A stretch of DNA of 64,000 nt, taken from Symsagittifera roscoffensis (Eukaryota; Xenacoelomorpha; Acoela; Convolutidae). The stretch is from positions 1,490,001 through 1,554,000 of the forward strand of contig NC_087065.1 in NCBI RefSeq assembly GCF_963678635.1. The letters are read 5' to 3'. How positions within the stretch are numbered: the stretch's first letter is position 1; each line of letters begins with the position of its first letter. This document shows positions 18,359 to 26,704 of this stretch, piece by piece. The translations under genes were made by a program, and so were the position numbers. A model generated the notes under the pieces. That model did no database searches and was not told the origin of the DNA. It saw nothing but the letters and a program-made list of their open reading frames with translations.

Positions 18359-19180
18359 TGTAACATTCGCCCAAATACTACACAGCGACGGAGCGTAGAA
18401 AAAGTACCTATTAACGACTGGCAGGCGTCAGTTACCTTAATACTACTCGTTTTTCACCGTCTCGACCTTACCAGTTGATTTTCTGGTCTGTTTTGGGGCA
18501 AAGTAAAAAGTTACCATTTTTAGGCCATCAGTCAAACGACTTTTGATCAGCTTTCGTTTACATGCGAACATAACCACATAGCTGAGTCTCGGATCCTCAG
18601 ACTACGTGATTTTCATTAAAAACACGGCTCAAACAACCTATTTTAACATGTTTTTGTGTGACAGTTCTATATTAAATCCATTGGAGATGGATTGACCCTT
18701 TCCTCTTCCTAGCTACTCATATTCTGAAATATCAAACAATAACGGTGTTAATTAAGAGATCTATGACATTCCAGCAGCTATAAAGTTAGTTTATACAGTC
18801 CCTTCACATAAACAGTCTCTGGGGGACCAAGCCTCCGCTCCCGTAATATTCCTGAGATAACGCTCTTATCTCTTATAATTCGTGTCCCGGGAGGGTTCCG
18901 TGGTATATTTCTTCCCCCACTCAAGCCTCCTTCTCCACCAATATCTGTTAACAAGTGTCTTATCGTGCGTTGTTGCCACGATAAGAGGCTTCGTATTTTC
19001 CGTCTCTGGTACGACTGTTTTTCACTATATCTGTCGTTGTTCTGATTTTCGTCACTTTTTGGCTCAAAATGGCCGTTTTTCGTATTTCTCAGAAATATCA
19101 ACTTGAAAATCGAAATTTTAAAAATAAATATTCCAGAATATTCTGACCCTCCTTCGTAATACTTTTTCATCAATAAGGCC
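18359..19180 (-). repeat. 5' LTR of copy A (start uncertain)
   Basis: Element-sense end is GGGCGAATGTTACA at 18359, followed by the PBS. The body matches the solo LTR at 45445-46376 and the C 3' LTR remnant at 54422-54560. It contains the hairpin AATCCAT/ATGGATT (18674-18696), also present in the solo LTR and the B LTR. The 5' edge, where the LINE endonuclease ORF stops, is near 19175 but not sharply defined; about 820 bases against 932 in the solo LTR suggests a small loss. Confidence 0.75.
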
Positions 19181-19181
19181 T

Positions 19182-20174
19182 TTAGTCGTTCTTTTTTACG
19201 TCGCCGGAAGGTTGTGCTGTGTCATCTGGCAGAATGGAAGACCAAGGTGCTAGGTTCATACGGTGTTTGGTCTGTTTTTTCATGTGTTTTTTTAGTGCTA
19301 TATATAGCCAGAGGTACCATGAGTTGATTAAGTGGTCAATGTTAGAGTAGCAGTACAGTTCAAATGGGTGTTCCAAAATGTATTTGTTTAAAGTAATCCA
19401 ATCGACGTTGTTTAATGAGAAAACACCAAAGTCCAGAAAGTCGGATCCGTGTTGTATGGGAGTGGCTTTTTCGTCATTGTGTGTAAGAGATGATATCGTG
19501 ATTAGAAAAGGGTTGTGGTCTGATAATTCTCTTTCTTGGTGTGAGAAGTGTTTTCTCATATGGTTGTCTAACGTGGTGTTTAAAATAATGTCGGGGTTGT
19601 TGCAAAGGACAATATCTAATTGGTCATGAGGGGGTTCGATAAACTGTTGAAAGTTCATATCAGTAAAAGTCTGCAGTACTAAATGTTCGTGTTTTTGGGT
19701 TGATTGCAAGGTTTGCCAATGCGTATTAGCGAAGTTGATGTCACCAACCAATAAAATATTTGGGCATTGAAATTCATTTGAGTAGTCAGTTAGCATATTC
19801 AATAGTTTGTTGAAGTCATCTGTGGATAGCTTATATTTGCTTTCGTTCGGGGCACTGTAGATACAGCATAGGATGAGAGGTGTCGGAGTGTTAAGGAGGA
19901 GTCCAACGCAGTCCGTAGTGTGTATTTCAAGTTTTGTGAAAGCTAGGGATTGCTTTACAGCAATAAGCACGCCCCCGTGTTTCGATTTTGTTGAGTTGGT
20001 AGGTCTATCACATCTAGTTATTATGTGTGCAGGCAGAAAAAGCGCGTTGTCAGGGATGTTTTCAGTTAACCAAGTTTCGCTTAAGCAAATGATGTCATAA
20101 TCGTTCGATAGTATTATATTGCTAAGTTTCATACGTCTATTTATATCCAGTATACTTCGTGTATTGAATGACAT
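19182..20174 (-). pseudogene. LINE ORF2 fragment: APE-type endonuclease
   Basis: 330 codons from ATG 20174. Endonuclease/exonuclease/phosphatase fold of non-LTR retrotransposons: SFNTRSI (start strand), ICLSETWL (catalytic Glu), GGVLIAV, CCIYSAPN, LLVGDINFAN (GDxN) and the C-terminal SDHNPFL (catalytic Asp-His). Nicks target DNA to start target-primed reverse transcription. The RT domain that should follow is absent: the ORF runs into the copy A LTR at about 19180, so A probably inserted here and the rest, if present, lies beyond A. CR1/Jockey-like by ORF1 type. Confidence 0.9.
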
Positions 20175-20189
20175 AACATTCAGCGATTC

Positions 20190-20195
20190 TAGTCA
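20190..20195 (-). promoter_or_regulatory. In-frame TGA-CTAG between LINE ORF1 and ORF2
   Basis: ORF1 ends AAC TGA, followed by CTA GAA, and ORF2's ATG is in the same frame 18 bases later with no other stop. UGA followed by CUAG is a known leaky stop context in animal and viral mRNAs. It could allow an ORF1-ORF2 fusion; termination and restart is the alternative. Confidence 0.5.
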
Positions 20196-21068
20196 GTTGT
20201 CATTTCTAGTCTGAATTGTGCTGTTTGCCTCCGGTTTAATTGTAACTTTTGTCCAGGTGTCGTTTACTTTTTCATGCAGTTCTAGGTTTCTGATTCGAAG
20301 ATTTTTGGGGTTTTTATCACTGCTGATGAGATTTCTACGTTCTCTCAGGATGGCGTTTTCCAGTTTCATTTCTTCGACGGAGAGTTCCTTACTTATGAAG
20401 ACATTTTTGTCATAATTTTTGAGGGCCGGTGTTGATGATAGTATCAAGTCTATTTCTCTTGGACAGGTTACTCGTACCAGTATAGTTCTGTGGTTTGCTC
20501 GTTCTTCGCTGAACTTTCCCACACGCTTGAGATCAGTGATATTGCATTCGAGGTTTAAGAATTTCATGATTTTATTTACCTCATCATAGTCATGGTCAAG
20601 TCTTTTTCTTCCATCTCTTTCCTTGATCTCGGGGACTCCTCTTATTCTCAATCCTTTGCTCAGGGGTTTGATTATGTTTTGCGCCGCTACTTGTGACCAG
20701 GTTTTACCCTGTTCTGCTATTGGCAGGCTTTGGATGGGATCTTTAATATTTTCCATTTTTGTCGAGACTTCGGCTACTACTTTACTTAGTTTTGAAATTT
20801 TTTCTTCAATTTTTTTGATGTTTTCACTTTTGTCATGTGATGCTGTGCTTCTGATTACTTGATCTCTTTTTCCGTTGGACAAACAGGTATTGCATATCAG
20901 TAGTGCGTTGTTACCAAGTTCCAGTATTCCATTGAGTGCAACGGTCGAGAGGCCAGTGCAGACAACTTCAAGGTGCATAGAGCAATTACAGGTGATGCAA
21001 TTGTATATTGGGTCATTTTCGTTTATGGGTTTCTTGCATGTTTTGCAAGGTTTTTTGTCCTTTGACAT
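20193..21068 (-). CDS. LINE ORF1, PHD-like zinc finger and RNA-binding protein
   Basis: 291 codons from ATG 21068 (MSKDKKPCKTCKKP). Residues about 8-62 have a PHD/RING-like Cys-His pattern (CKTCKK, YNCITCNC, MHLEVVC, CNTC), common at the N-terminus of CR1/Jockey ORF1 proteins. A coiled coil follows (NIKKIEEKISKLSKVVAEVSTKMENI), then a RRM/CTD-like part (LRIRGVPE, RTILVRVTCPREIDLIL, FISKELS). Acts as nucleic-acid chaperone in the LINE particle. Intact. Confidence 0.85.
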   Translation of the reverse strand: MSKDKKPCKTCKKPINENDPIYNCITCNCSMHLEVVCTGLSTVALNGILELGNNALLICNTCLSNGKRDQVIRSTASHDKSENIKKIEEKISKLSKVVAEVSTKMENIKDPIQSLPIAEQGKTWSQVAAQNIIKPLSKGLRIRGVPEIKERDGRKRLDHDYDEVNKIMKFLNLECNITDLKRVGKFSEERANHRTILVRVTCPREIDLILSSTPALKNYDKNVFISKELSVEEMKLENAILRERRNLISSDKNPKNLRIRNLELHEKVNDTWTKVTIKPEANSTIQTRNDN

Positions 21069-21332
21069 TCTCAGTTTTATTTATGTTTACGTCCTCTTAT
21101 CTCTGTGGAAACTGTGTTTGGGGGATGAAGGTTTAGGTAGTGTACTCGAGTCCTCAGGGTGGTACCTAAAGGGCGCCGATTGAGGACTGAAGTATCAGTG
21201 TTAGGGTTATGAAAACAGTTGTTTGGTACCTTAAGGGTACTTGATGACTAGCGGGAGAAAACGGTTTTTTTATAGATGTGAGTTCACAAAGACATCAAAT
21301 CTGGCGATACCTAAAGGGTATCAATAGAAAAT
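21069..21332 (-). other. LINE 5' region with a thrice-repeated word
   Basis: No gene. GGTACCTAAAGGG (21161-21173), GGTACCTTAAGGG (21225-21237) and GATACCTAAAGGG (21306-21318) recur at 64 and 81 bases. Such repeated words are often found in LINE 5' UTR promoters; that role is inferred here. Confidence 0.45.
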
Positions 21333-21817
21333 TCAGTCTCTGTGAAAATGATGACACCCACAAGTGTTGTTGCCGCAGTGGTATATATTCGAGTAGCCCT
21401 CGCTATCAGTTTTTACACAGAACTTCTTGTAGATGATTTTCTTTTTCAAAATCGTTTGGAGACTCGCAAGCGATGCTGTTGTTAAATGCACTTCGTCGGA
21501 AGATAGAACAGTTTTGGTGGTTATTCTTTTCGATATACCGCGATATCGCCAGAGTTCTTTCTTTTTGCGAAGAATATCGTTTACACGTTCCGTTCGGGCT
21601 GGTCTTCCGAGTCTGGGTGGTAGAGCGATAATGAAAACTTTATTGCAACGTTCTGTCAACCGTAGGCCAAGTTGGGATAATTCCTCAGCAACGTCTTCGG
21701 GTGTTCTCGTTGAGTCTTTTTTGTCTTTCGTAAATAGATCGTTCGCACCAATGAATAGAGCTATAATATCGTATTCGTATAGAAGTTTAGAACATCCGCG
21801 ATAGTTTGTTTGAATTT
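21333..21817 (-). pseudogene. Orphan SGNH-hydrolase C-terminal fragment
   Basis: About 161 codons open from 21817, without a start. DIIALFIGANDLF is an SGNH block III (GxND after a hydrophobic strand), KVFIIALPPRLGR fits the next strand, and SDEVHLT is block V (DxxH). The tail CGNNTCGCHHFH is a small Cys/His cluster. Block I (GDS) is missing, so it is truncated. Clearly distinct from the SGNH ORFs of A-C. It may be a remnant of a LINE ORF1 esterase or of another retroelement. Lies on the same strand as the LINE. Confidence 0.6.
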
Positions 21818-21837
21818 ACAATTTTAACGCATTCTCA

Positions 21838-22142
21838 AAAAAAAAGAAAGCAAACAAAGTCCAACAATTCAATTTTTCCGACCGTTAATCGAACTAAAGG
21901 TTTTGCGGCGCAAGGGTGGCCGCAATACCTCGAGACCAGAAGAGAAAAATCCTGGATTTATTAAGATCCAATAAAAAAATTCATTTCTTGCAGATTTCTA
22001 GAATAATTGGATACGGGAATGGTAGCAACAAAAATTTTACGCAGTTGATCCTGCTGTTTTGACGCAGCACAACTAGCACGGAAAGAACTGTTATCCTCAA
22101 GAGTAAAGTTATAAGAGACAAAAAATGAAAGAAAGCTAACAA
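21838..22142. repeat. Dispersed repeat R, copy 1
   Basis: About 300 bases with close matches at 54568-54852 and, for its first part, 62472-62600 (GTCCAACAATTCAA core). Non-coding. Because the third copy lies in the leader of the copia element, R is probably a leader or LTR-edge fragment of that family. Copy 1 ends just before the B LTR. Confidence 0.75.
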
Positions 22143-22160
22143 ACTGATTTTTGACCAAAC

Positions 22161-23299
22161 TGTTAACCCGAAATTTTGGATATCCGAGTTTTTCCGAGCA
22201 GCAAAAAGCGCAGTGAGCTACTACGTAGTGAGCTTCTGCGCAGTGAGCTACTACTTAGTTAGACCCCACCCCCTAACAAAAGAAACCGCGCGGAAAAAGA
22301 CTTAAGAGAAGTTGGCGGGAAAAAAATTTTCGATCAAAATTTTTGTACTTTTCCGAATTTCGTCAATATGTTTCGAGAGTCGAGTTTTTGAGTTTTTAGA
22401 GTTAGTGTGCCAGTCGGTCATATCTGGAAGTTTGACCTTGAGGGACACGAAAATACGTGATTTTGGAGTGAAGTTTTTATTTTCAAAATTTCGAATGGAG
22501 CCTGTCACGCTCAGTTTTCTCGCACCAACTGAAAACAAAAGGTGAAAAATCAGAACAACCGAATTTACAATTGCGGGAAAATACTCAAGAAAACAGCGGG
22601 AAATTGCTATTCGCAATTTCCAGATACAAAATAAGACACGAGTAGATCTGTCTTATCCTGAAATAGGAGGAGAGATAATCAAAAGAAGAGAGAACAACTA
22701 TTCGAACCGAACCAGAGTGAACCTTCAATGGAAAGGTGGACAGCTTGAGTGTCCCAATGGTTCATACAAAAACTCCAATTCTAGAGTCGAATTTTATTTC
22801 TGTTATCAAAACTGATTAGTAATGAACATATCTAGTTATCATATTTAATTCTCAATTTAATTACTCCTTGTACTCGAGTGCATCAACATGTGAGTCCTTA
22901 ATTTAAATTTCTCGAGTGTGTTTTATGATTGTTATGTTGAGTGTGTTTTATGATTGTTATGTTTTAGGTTGATCCATCTGAAATGGATCAAAGTTCCACT
23001 GTCCAAAAAAAAGTAACTTAACTGATTGTTCCGACCCTGTTTTTAACGGCGTTCGTGTATTTTGGGTATTTCGAGACCTAAGTATGGGGACGTTCTTATT
23101 TTCTAGAGTGGGGGGATATTTTGGTAGTAGCCTTTAAGCTGTAACGGGTTCTAGTCTCATGTCGCAAGCGAACCGAATTGGCGCCGACCGTTCTTGAGGT
23201 AGAAAAACACAAGAGATAGTGTCCCTGACTCTTGAGCCAATGGTTATAGGGCCTATTTTTCTTAAGCCTCAAATGTGACCGAAGTAGGCGACTGTTACA
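22161..23299 (+). repeat. 5' LTR of copy B
   Basis: The end is fixed: GACTGTTACA at 23299, 11 bases before the PBS, as in A. The body aligns with the A LTR and the solo LTR around TTTTCAAAATTTCGAA (22478-22496) and around the hairpin TTGATCCAT/ATGGATCAA (22971-22993). The start is tentative: TGTTAACCCG at 22161 follows repeat R directly, but 22161-22420 also matches a block in A's leader, so the true start might be nearer 22420. A 25-base unit (GAGTGTGTTTTATGATTGTT...) is doubled at 22915-22965. Confidence 0.65.
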
Positions 23300-23310
23300 T
23301 AGTGTTTTTA

Positions 23311-23325
23311 TGGCGCTCCTGGGTG
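23311..23325 (+). promoter_or_regulatory. Primer-binding site of copy B
   Basis: TGGCGCTCCTGGGTG, identical to A's PBS, 11 bases after the LTR end TGTTACA. Starts reverse transcription from a tRNA ending GCCA. Confidence 0.75.
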
Positions 23326-23794
23326 TTTTTACTACATCATGACTACGGAGTCGAACCAACTTGACACAGCTCCTGGCTGCATGCCCATTCTAGAGTACCG
23401 GTGGTACGGTTCAGCGGGAACGTGTAAACCTTCCGGTTGTACCGTGATAGCTTTTTAAGAAAACTTGAGAAAACTTCCTGGTACGCTCTCCGAACGAGGC
23501 CTAGCTAACTGAGTAAGGGGGGTAACTAGGGGGACAAAAACACGAGCAAACAAGGAAAAAGCGAAACAAAAACAAGAAAAAAGTATAGAAAAAGGAACAA
23601 AAACCATAAAACGAAAAGACAGTGACTTTGATACCGGATCATTTGGATCAAACCTTTATATTAATTAAATAGCATAACCATACTGTTTTATAAGACCGAT
23701 CGTTTCGATCAATCTAGCAATTTAAACCAGTGACTTCAAAAAGGTGCCCGAGTGGGGGGCGTTGTTAAGGGTTTTCAGATAGATCGCAACCTAG

Positions 23795-24005
23795 CCGGAC
23801 CACTAGGAGACTTGACTGGAAAGGGTGACCAGCCGAGTGGGAAAGTGGTTCACAAGGATCGAACCGGACTACTAGGAGACTTGACTGGAAGAGGTGACCA
23901 GCCGAGTGGGAAAGTGGTTCAGAAGGACTGGGCTGAACCGACTGGAAACTTGACTGAAAGAGGTGACCAGCCAAGTTGGAAGGTGGTGCTGCTGTCAAGT
24001 GCAGA
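23795..24005 (+). repeat. 69-70-base tandem repeat, three units
   Basis: Units start near 23803, 23872 and 23941 with (CTAGGA)GACTTGACTGGAA, then GGTGACCAGCC and AAAGTGGTTC. The third is the most diverged. The unit length keeps a frame open on both strands, but nothing indicates translation. Confidence 0.8.
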
Positions 24006-24929
24006 AGGGAGACAACCAGCACGGGATCACAACAAGAGGACGCACAGGGGTGTTCTCAAGTTGGGCTAACGAGTATCGTTAGAATCCACATTACATTATA
24101 GGAGATAAGTGTGAAATTGGATAAGCGGAGCCCCATTGTTTTGAGGAAGTTTTTACACAAGCAGGCCTGGAAACAGGTCTACCGTTTTCTCTCGAGAGGT
24201 TTAGGACCCGGCGCTTAGGGGATTTTTCGGCTTAAGAGGGGGGCTAAAGAGGGGGGAGATTAGAAGGGGGGCTGGTTAAGTTAGAGGTTAGCGGTTGTAA
24301 ATTGTAAAAAGGGGGGACACGTTAGAGTAACTAATTGTTCGGCATCGTCGATTTAGTTACATTAGATACTTACACGCGTTGGTTATAAGAAGCGGATATC
24401 CAAATTTAAAATCAGGTTAAGATAGGTACCCTGGTCGGATCGGTAGGGGGGAACGGACATAAACAGTTTTTGTGATACCCCATAAGATCGCTAGCAGGGG
24501 GGAGGAAAACGCGTGGCAATCGGGTATCAGACATTTTTTCGGACAAAGATTGACATCGGTCAACCTTGAATTTCAGGAGAATTCATCAATCTGTTTTTGA
24601 AAATTTTTTCCAGTTTAAATTTTTACGTTTTGGTGAAAATTTGTTGTTGGTATTTTAACGAACAGGTGATCACAAGATACCTGCGGGGAATTTAGGGTTT
24701 CAAATAGCCTGAAACATAGAGAGGGAGACAAATACAGGGGGATTAGTATTTGGGTTTTGACCATTAAGATAGGGATTTTTGGAAAATTTTTACTAGAGCT
24801 CAAGTGGTGCTAAAAGGTACAGTGGTTCCTACAACGAAGAAGAAGGTACTCCCTACAACGAAGAAGAAGAGATCCGATATCCAGACACTCAGTGACAAGT
24901 CTTGGGACAGTACCGAAGAAGTCTTGGGA

Positions 24930-25560
24930 CATTGCAGTCTGGGGACAGTCTTGGAGCAACACGGTCTTGGGACAGTCTCGAGACAGAGCAGTCTTGGGAC
25001 AGTCTTGGGACAGTGCAGCCTTGGGACAGTCTTGGACCAGAGCAGTCTTGGTACGAAACAGTCTTGGGACATTGGTCTTGGGACATTGGTCTTGGGACAG
25101 TGGTCTTGGGACATTGGTCTTGGGACAGTGGTCTTGGGACAGTAGTCTTGGGACATTGGTCTTAGGACAGTGGTCTTGGGACAGTGGTCTTGGGACATTG
25201 GTCTTGGGACAAGTGGTCTTGGGACATTGGTCTTGGGACATTGGTCTTGGGACATTGGTCTTGGGACAGTGGTCTTGGGACATTGGTCTTGGGACATTGG
25301 TCTTGGGACATTGGTCTTGGGACATTGGTCTTGGGACATTAGTCTTGGGACAGTGGTCTTGGACATTGGTCTTGGGACATTGGTCTTGGGACATTGGTCT
25401 TGGGACAGAAGTCTTGGGACAGTAGCCTTGGGACATTAGTCTTGGGAAAGTAGTCTTGGGACAGTAGTCTTAGGGCAAGGGTCTTGGGACAGTGGTCTTG
25501 GGACACTAACAAGAAGTACTGGGACTACACAGAATAGTCTTGGGACAGTAGAGAGAAAGT
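24930..25560 (+). repeat. 15-base minisatellite, about 40 units
   Basis: Unit GGTCTTGGGACATT/AGT (TGGTCTTGGGACATT and variants). Most regular from 25060 to 25430, looser at both ends. As the unit is a multiple of three, frames stay open on both strands. Lies 220 bases upstream of B's first ATG. The stretch 25560-25780 has no gene. Confidence 0.9.
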
Positions 25561-25780
25561 CTCGGAACAGCATAAACAAGGGGGGTACTAGAAGAGCACT
25601 AAGTCAGTTGCAAAATCCAATTTTCTATTCAATCCTAACAAGTAGAAATTTCATAAGCTCAGGAAAAGTTGTTTTTAGCAAATTGAAAATGTCTTTTTAT
25701 AAAATTTTATCAAAAGAGGTTTTCACCTTAGAGTAGAATTTTGTAGATAGTAATACAGTAAATAGTAACAATTGTAAATA

Positions 25781-26704
25781 ATGAGGCGGATCAGGGTACC
25801 GGCAGCTGAAAAAAGATCTACCGAGGCGAAGACAAAGTATAACTCGTCGCTACGCAAAACAACATCAATGGGTCCGAAGGTAACAAAGAAGAACTTTACA
25901 GTTAGTATGGTCAGCACGAGGAGTACCACGGAGAACAGAGCAAAAGAGGGCACGGAAAGGGAACGAGTAGAACCCACCATCGAGATCGAACTAGAGACAC
26001 CGGATCAAAGTGTGGATGAAGTAGGAAAGAAAACAACAGAGTCAACTCCAATGCCCAATGCGGAAGAACCTAACCCGAAACCCACAGAGTTCTCACCGAT
26101 AGACAAAGTGGAAGACACAACAGGCAACACGCCAGAAACAGTGAAGGATGAGTCTCAAAAGAGAACGTCTTTTACTGAAAGATTATCGATGATGGTCGGA
26201 ATGAGATCGAAAGACGCAGCAGTGGAGGAGACGAAGGTCGAGAAAAGCAAAACATTCGGAACAGTATCCACGAGAACGACAGAGACCGATCAAAACGAGG
26301 ATCAGAAAAAACCGGGACCAGCGACCGACTACAGGATAACAACGGACCATGGAACAACGACTCTTGAGCTAAGCGACTTGATGGCGAAGCTAGATCAGAT
26401 AGATGAGAAACTGAAGCACAGCGAAGGGGATAGAAATGTGATAAGGAAGGAAATGAGAAACAACAAACATGAGTACCTGGACAACTATTTCCATCTAGCG
26501 AGAGCAACGGAGGAAAAGCTTCAGCAGATGTCTGACAAAGTAGAAACCACTGATGGAGAGCGAGACAAGAACATCAGAAAAGACATGTTAGAAATGAAGC
26601 AGCGATATGACGCAGTGAATAGCCAGTTGGGGAGTTTGGAAACGAGAATGGATACGATGAGTAGGACCAGGCTGAGAGCTCAAGTGCTATACAGACAAAA
26701 TTAG
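25781..26704 (+). CDS. Gag N-terminal ORF (ORF1), copy B
   Basis: 307 codons from ATG 25781. Highly charged N-terminal half (Lys/Glu/Thr-rich) and a long coiled coil from about residue 195 (LMAKLDQIDEKLKHSEG ... LEMKQRYDAVNSQLGSLETR). Position, composition and coil match A's ORF1, with weak residue identity. Ends at TAG 26704; the gag frame is open in -1 register from 26665, so the two overlap by 40 bases. No canonical slippery heptamer is visible in the overlap. Confidence 0.75.
   Translation: MRRIRVPAAEKRSTEAKTKYNSSLRKTTSMGPKVTKKNFTVSMVSTRSTTENRAKEGTERERVEPTIEIELETPDQSVDEVGKKTTESTPMPNAEEPNPKPTEFSPIDKVEDTTGNTPETVKDESQKRTSFTERLSMMVGMRSKDAAVEETKVEKSKTFGTVSTRTTETDQNEDQKKPGPATDYRITTDHGTTTLELSDLMAKLDQIDEKLKHSEGDRNVIRKEMRNNKHEYLDNYFHLARATEEKLQQMSDKVETTDGERDKNIRKDMLEMKQRYDAVNSQLGSLETRMDTMSRTRLRAQVLYRQN

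Larger units (their letters stand above)
1..19180 (-). mobile_element. Giant Ty3/gypsy LTR retrotransposon, copy A (3' end outside window)
   Basis: Minus-strand element read from 19180 down to base 1. In order it shows an LTR ending at 18359, a primer-binding site, a 4.2-kb leader, gag N-terminal ORF, gag-protease, RT-RNase H, linker, integrase, macro domain, spacer, coiled-coil plus SGNH ORF, and a large last ORF that runs off the window. Over 18 kb without the 3' LTR makes it very large for Ty3/gypsy, whose members are usually 5-8 kb. It is defective: a deletion at about 13067, stops at 10802, 7686, 7332, 5039 and 1724, and frameshifts near 8410, 4880, 3300, 1930 and 400. Copy C is its close relative and copy B a diverged one. 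Confidence 0.9.
23326..25780 (+). other. 5' leader of copy B
   Basis: 2.45 kb without a supported gene. Contains many G5-G7 runs (23515-23535, 23753, 24236-24277, 24309, 24446, 24495, 25578), a 69-base tandem repeat, and a long 15-base minisatellite close to the ORF1 start. Downstream of the PBS an A-rich stretch (23535-23620) parallels one in A's leader. Different in sequence from A's leader but similar in plan. Confidence 0.65.

Noticed and set aside
18778-19173. 131-codon minus-strand frame in the copy A LTR
   Set aside because: Lies within LTR sequence whose other copies (solo LTR, B LTR) do not keep the frame.
24804-25439. Long repetitive open frames on both strands across the 15-base array (repeats such as SQDQCPKTNVPRP)
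   Set aside because: They are a by-product of a repeat unit divisible by three; equally long frames exist on both strands and no start context or homology supports a protein.
24930-25560. CRISPR-like array
   Set aside because: Units are 15 bases and contiguous, with no spacers, in a eukaryotic transposon leader.
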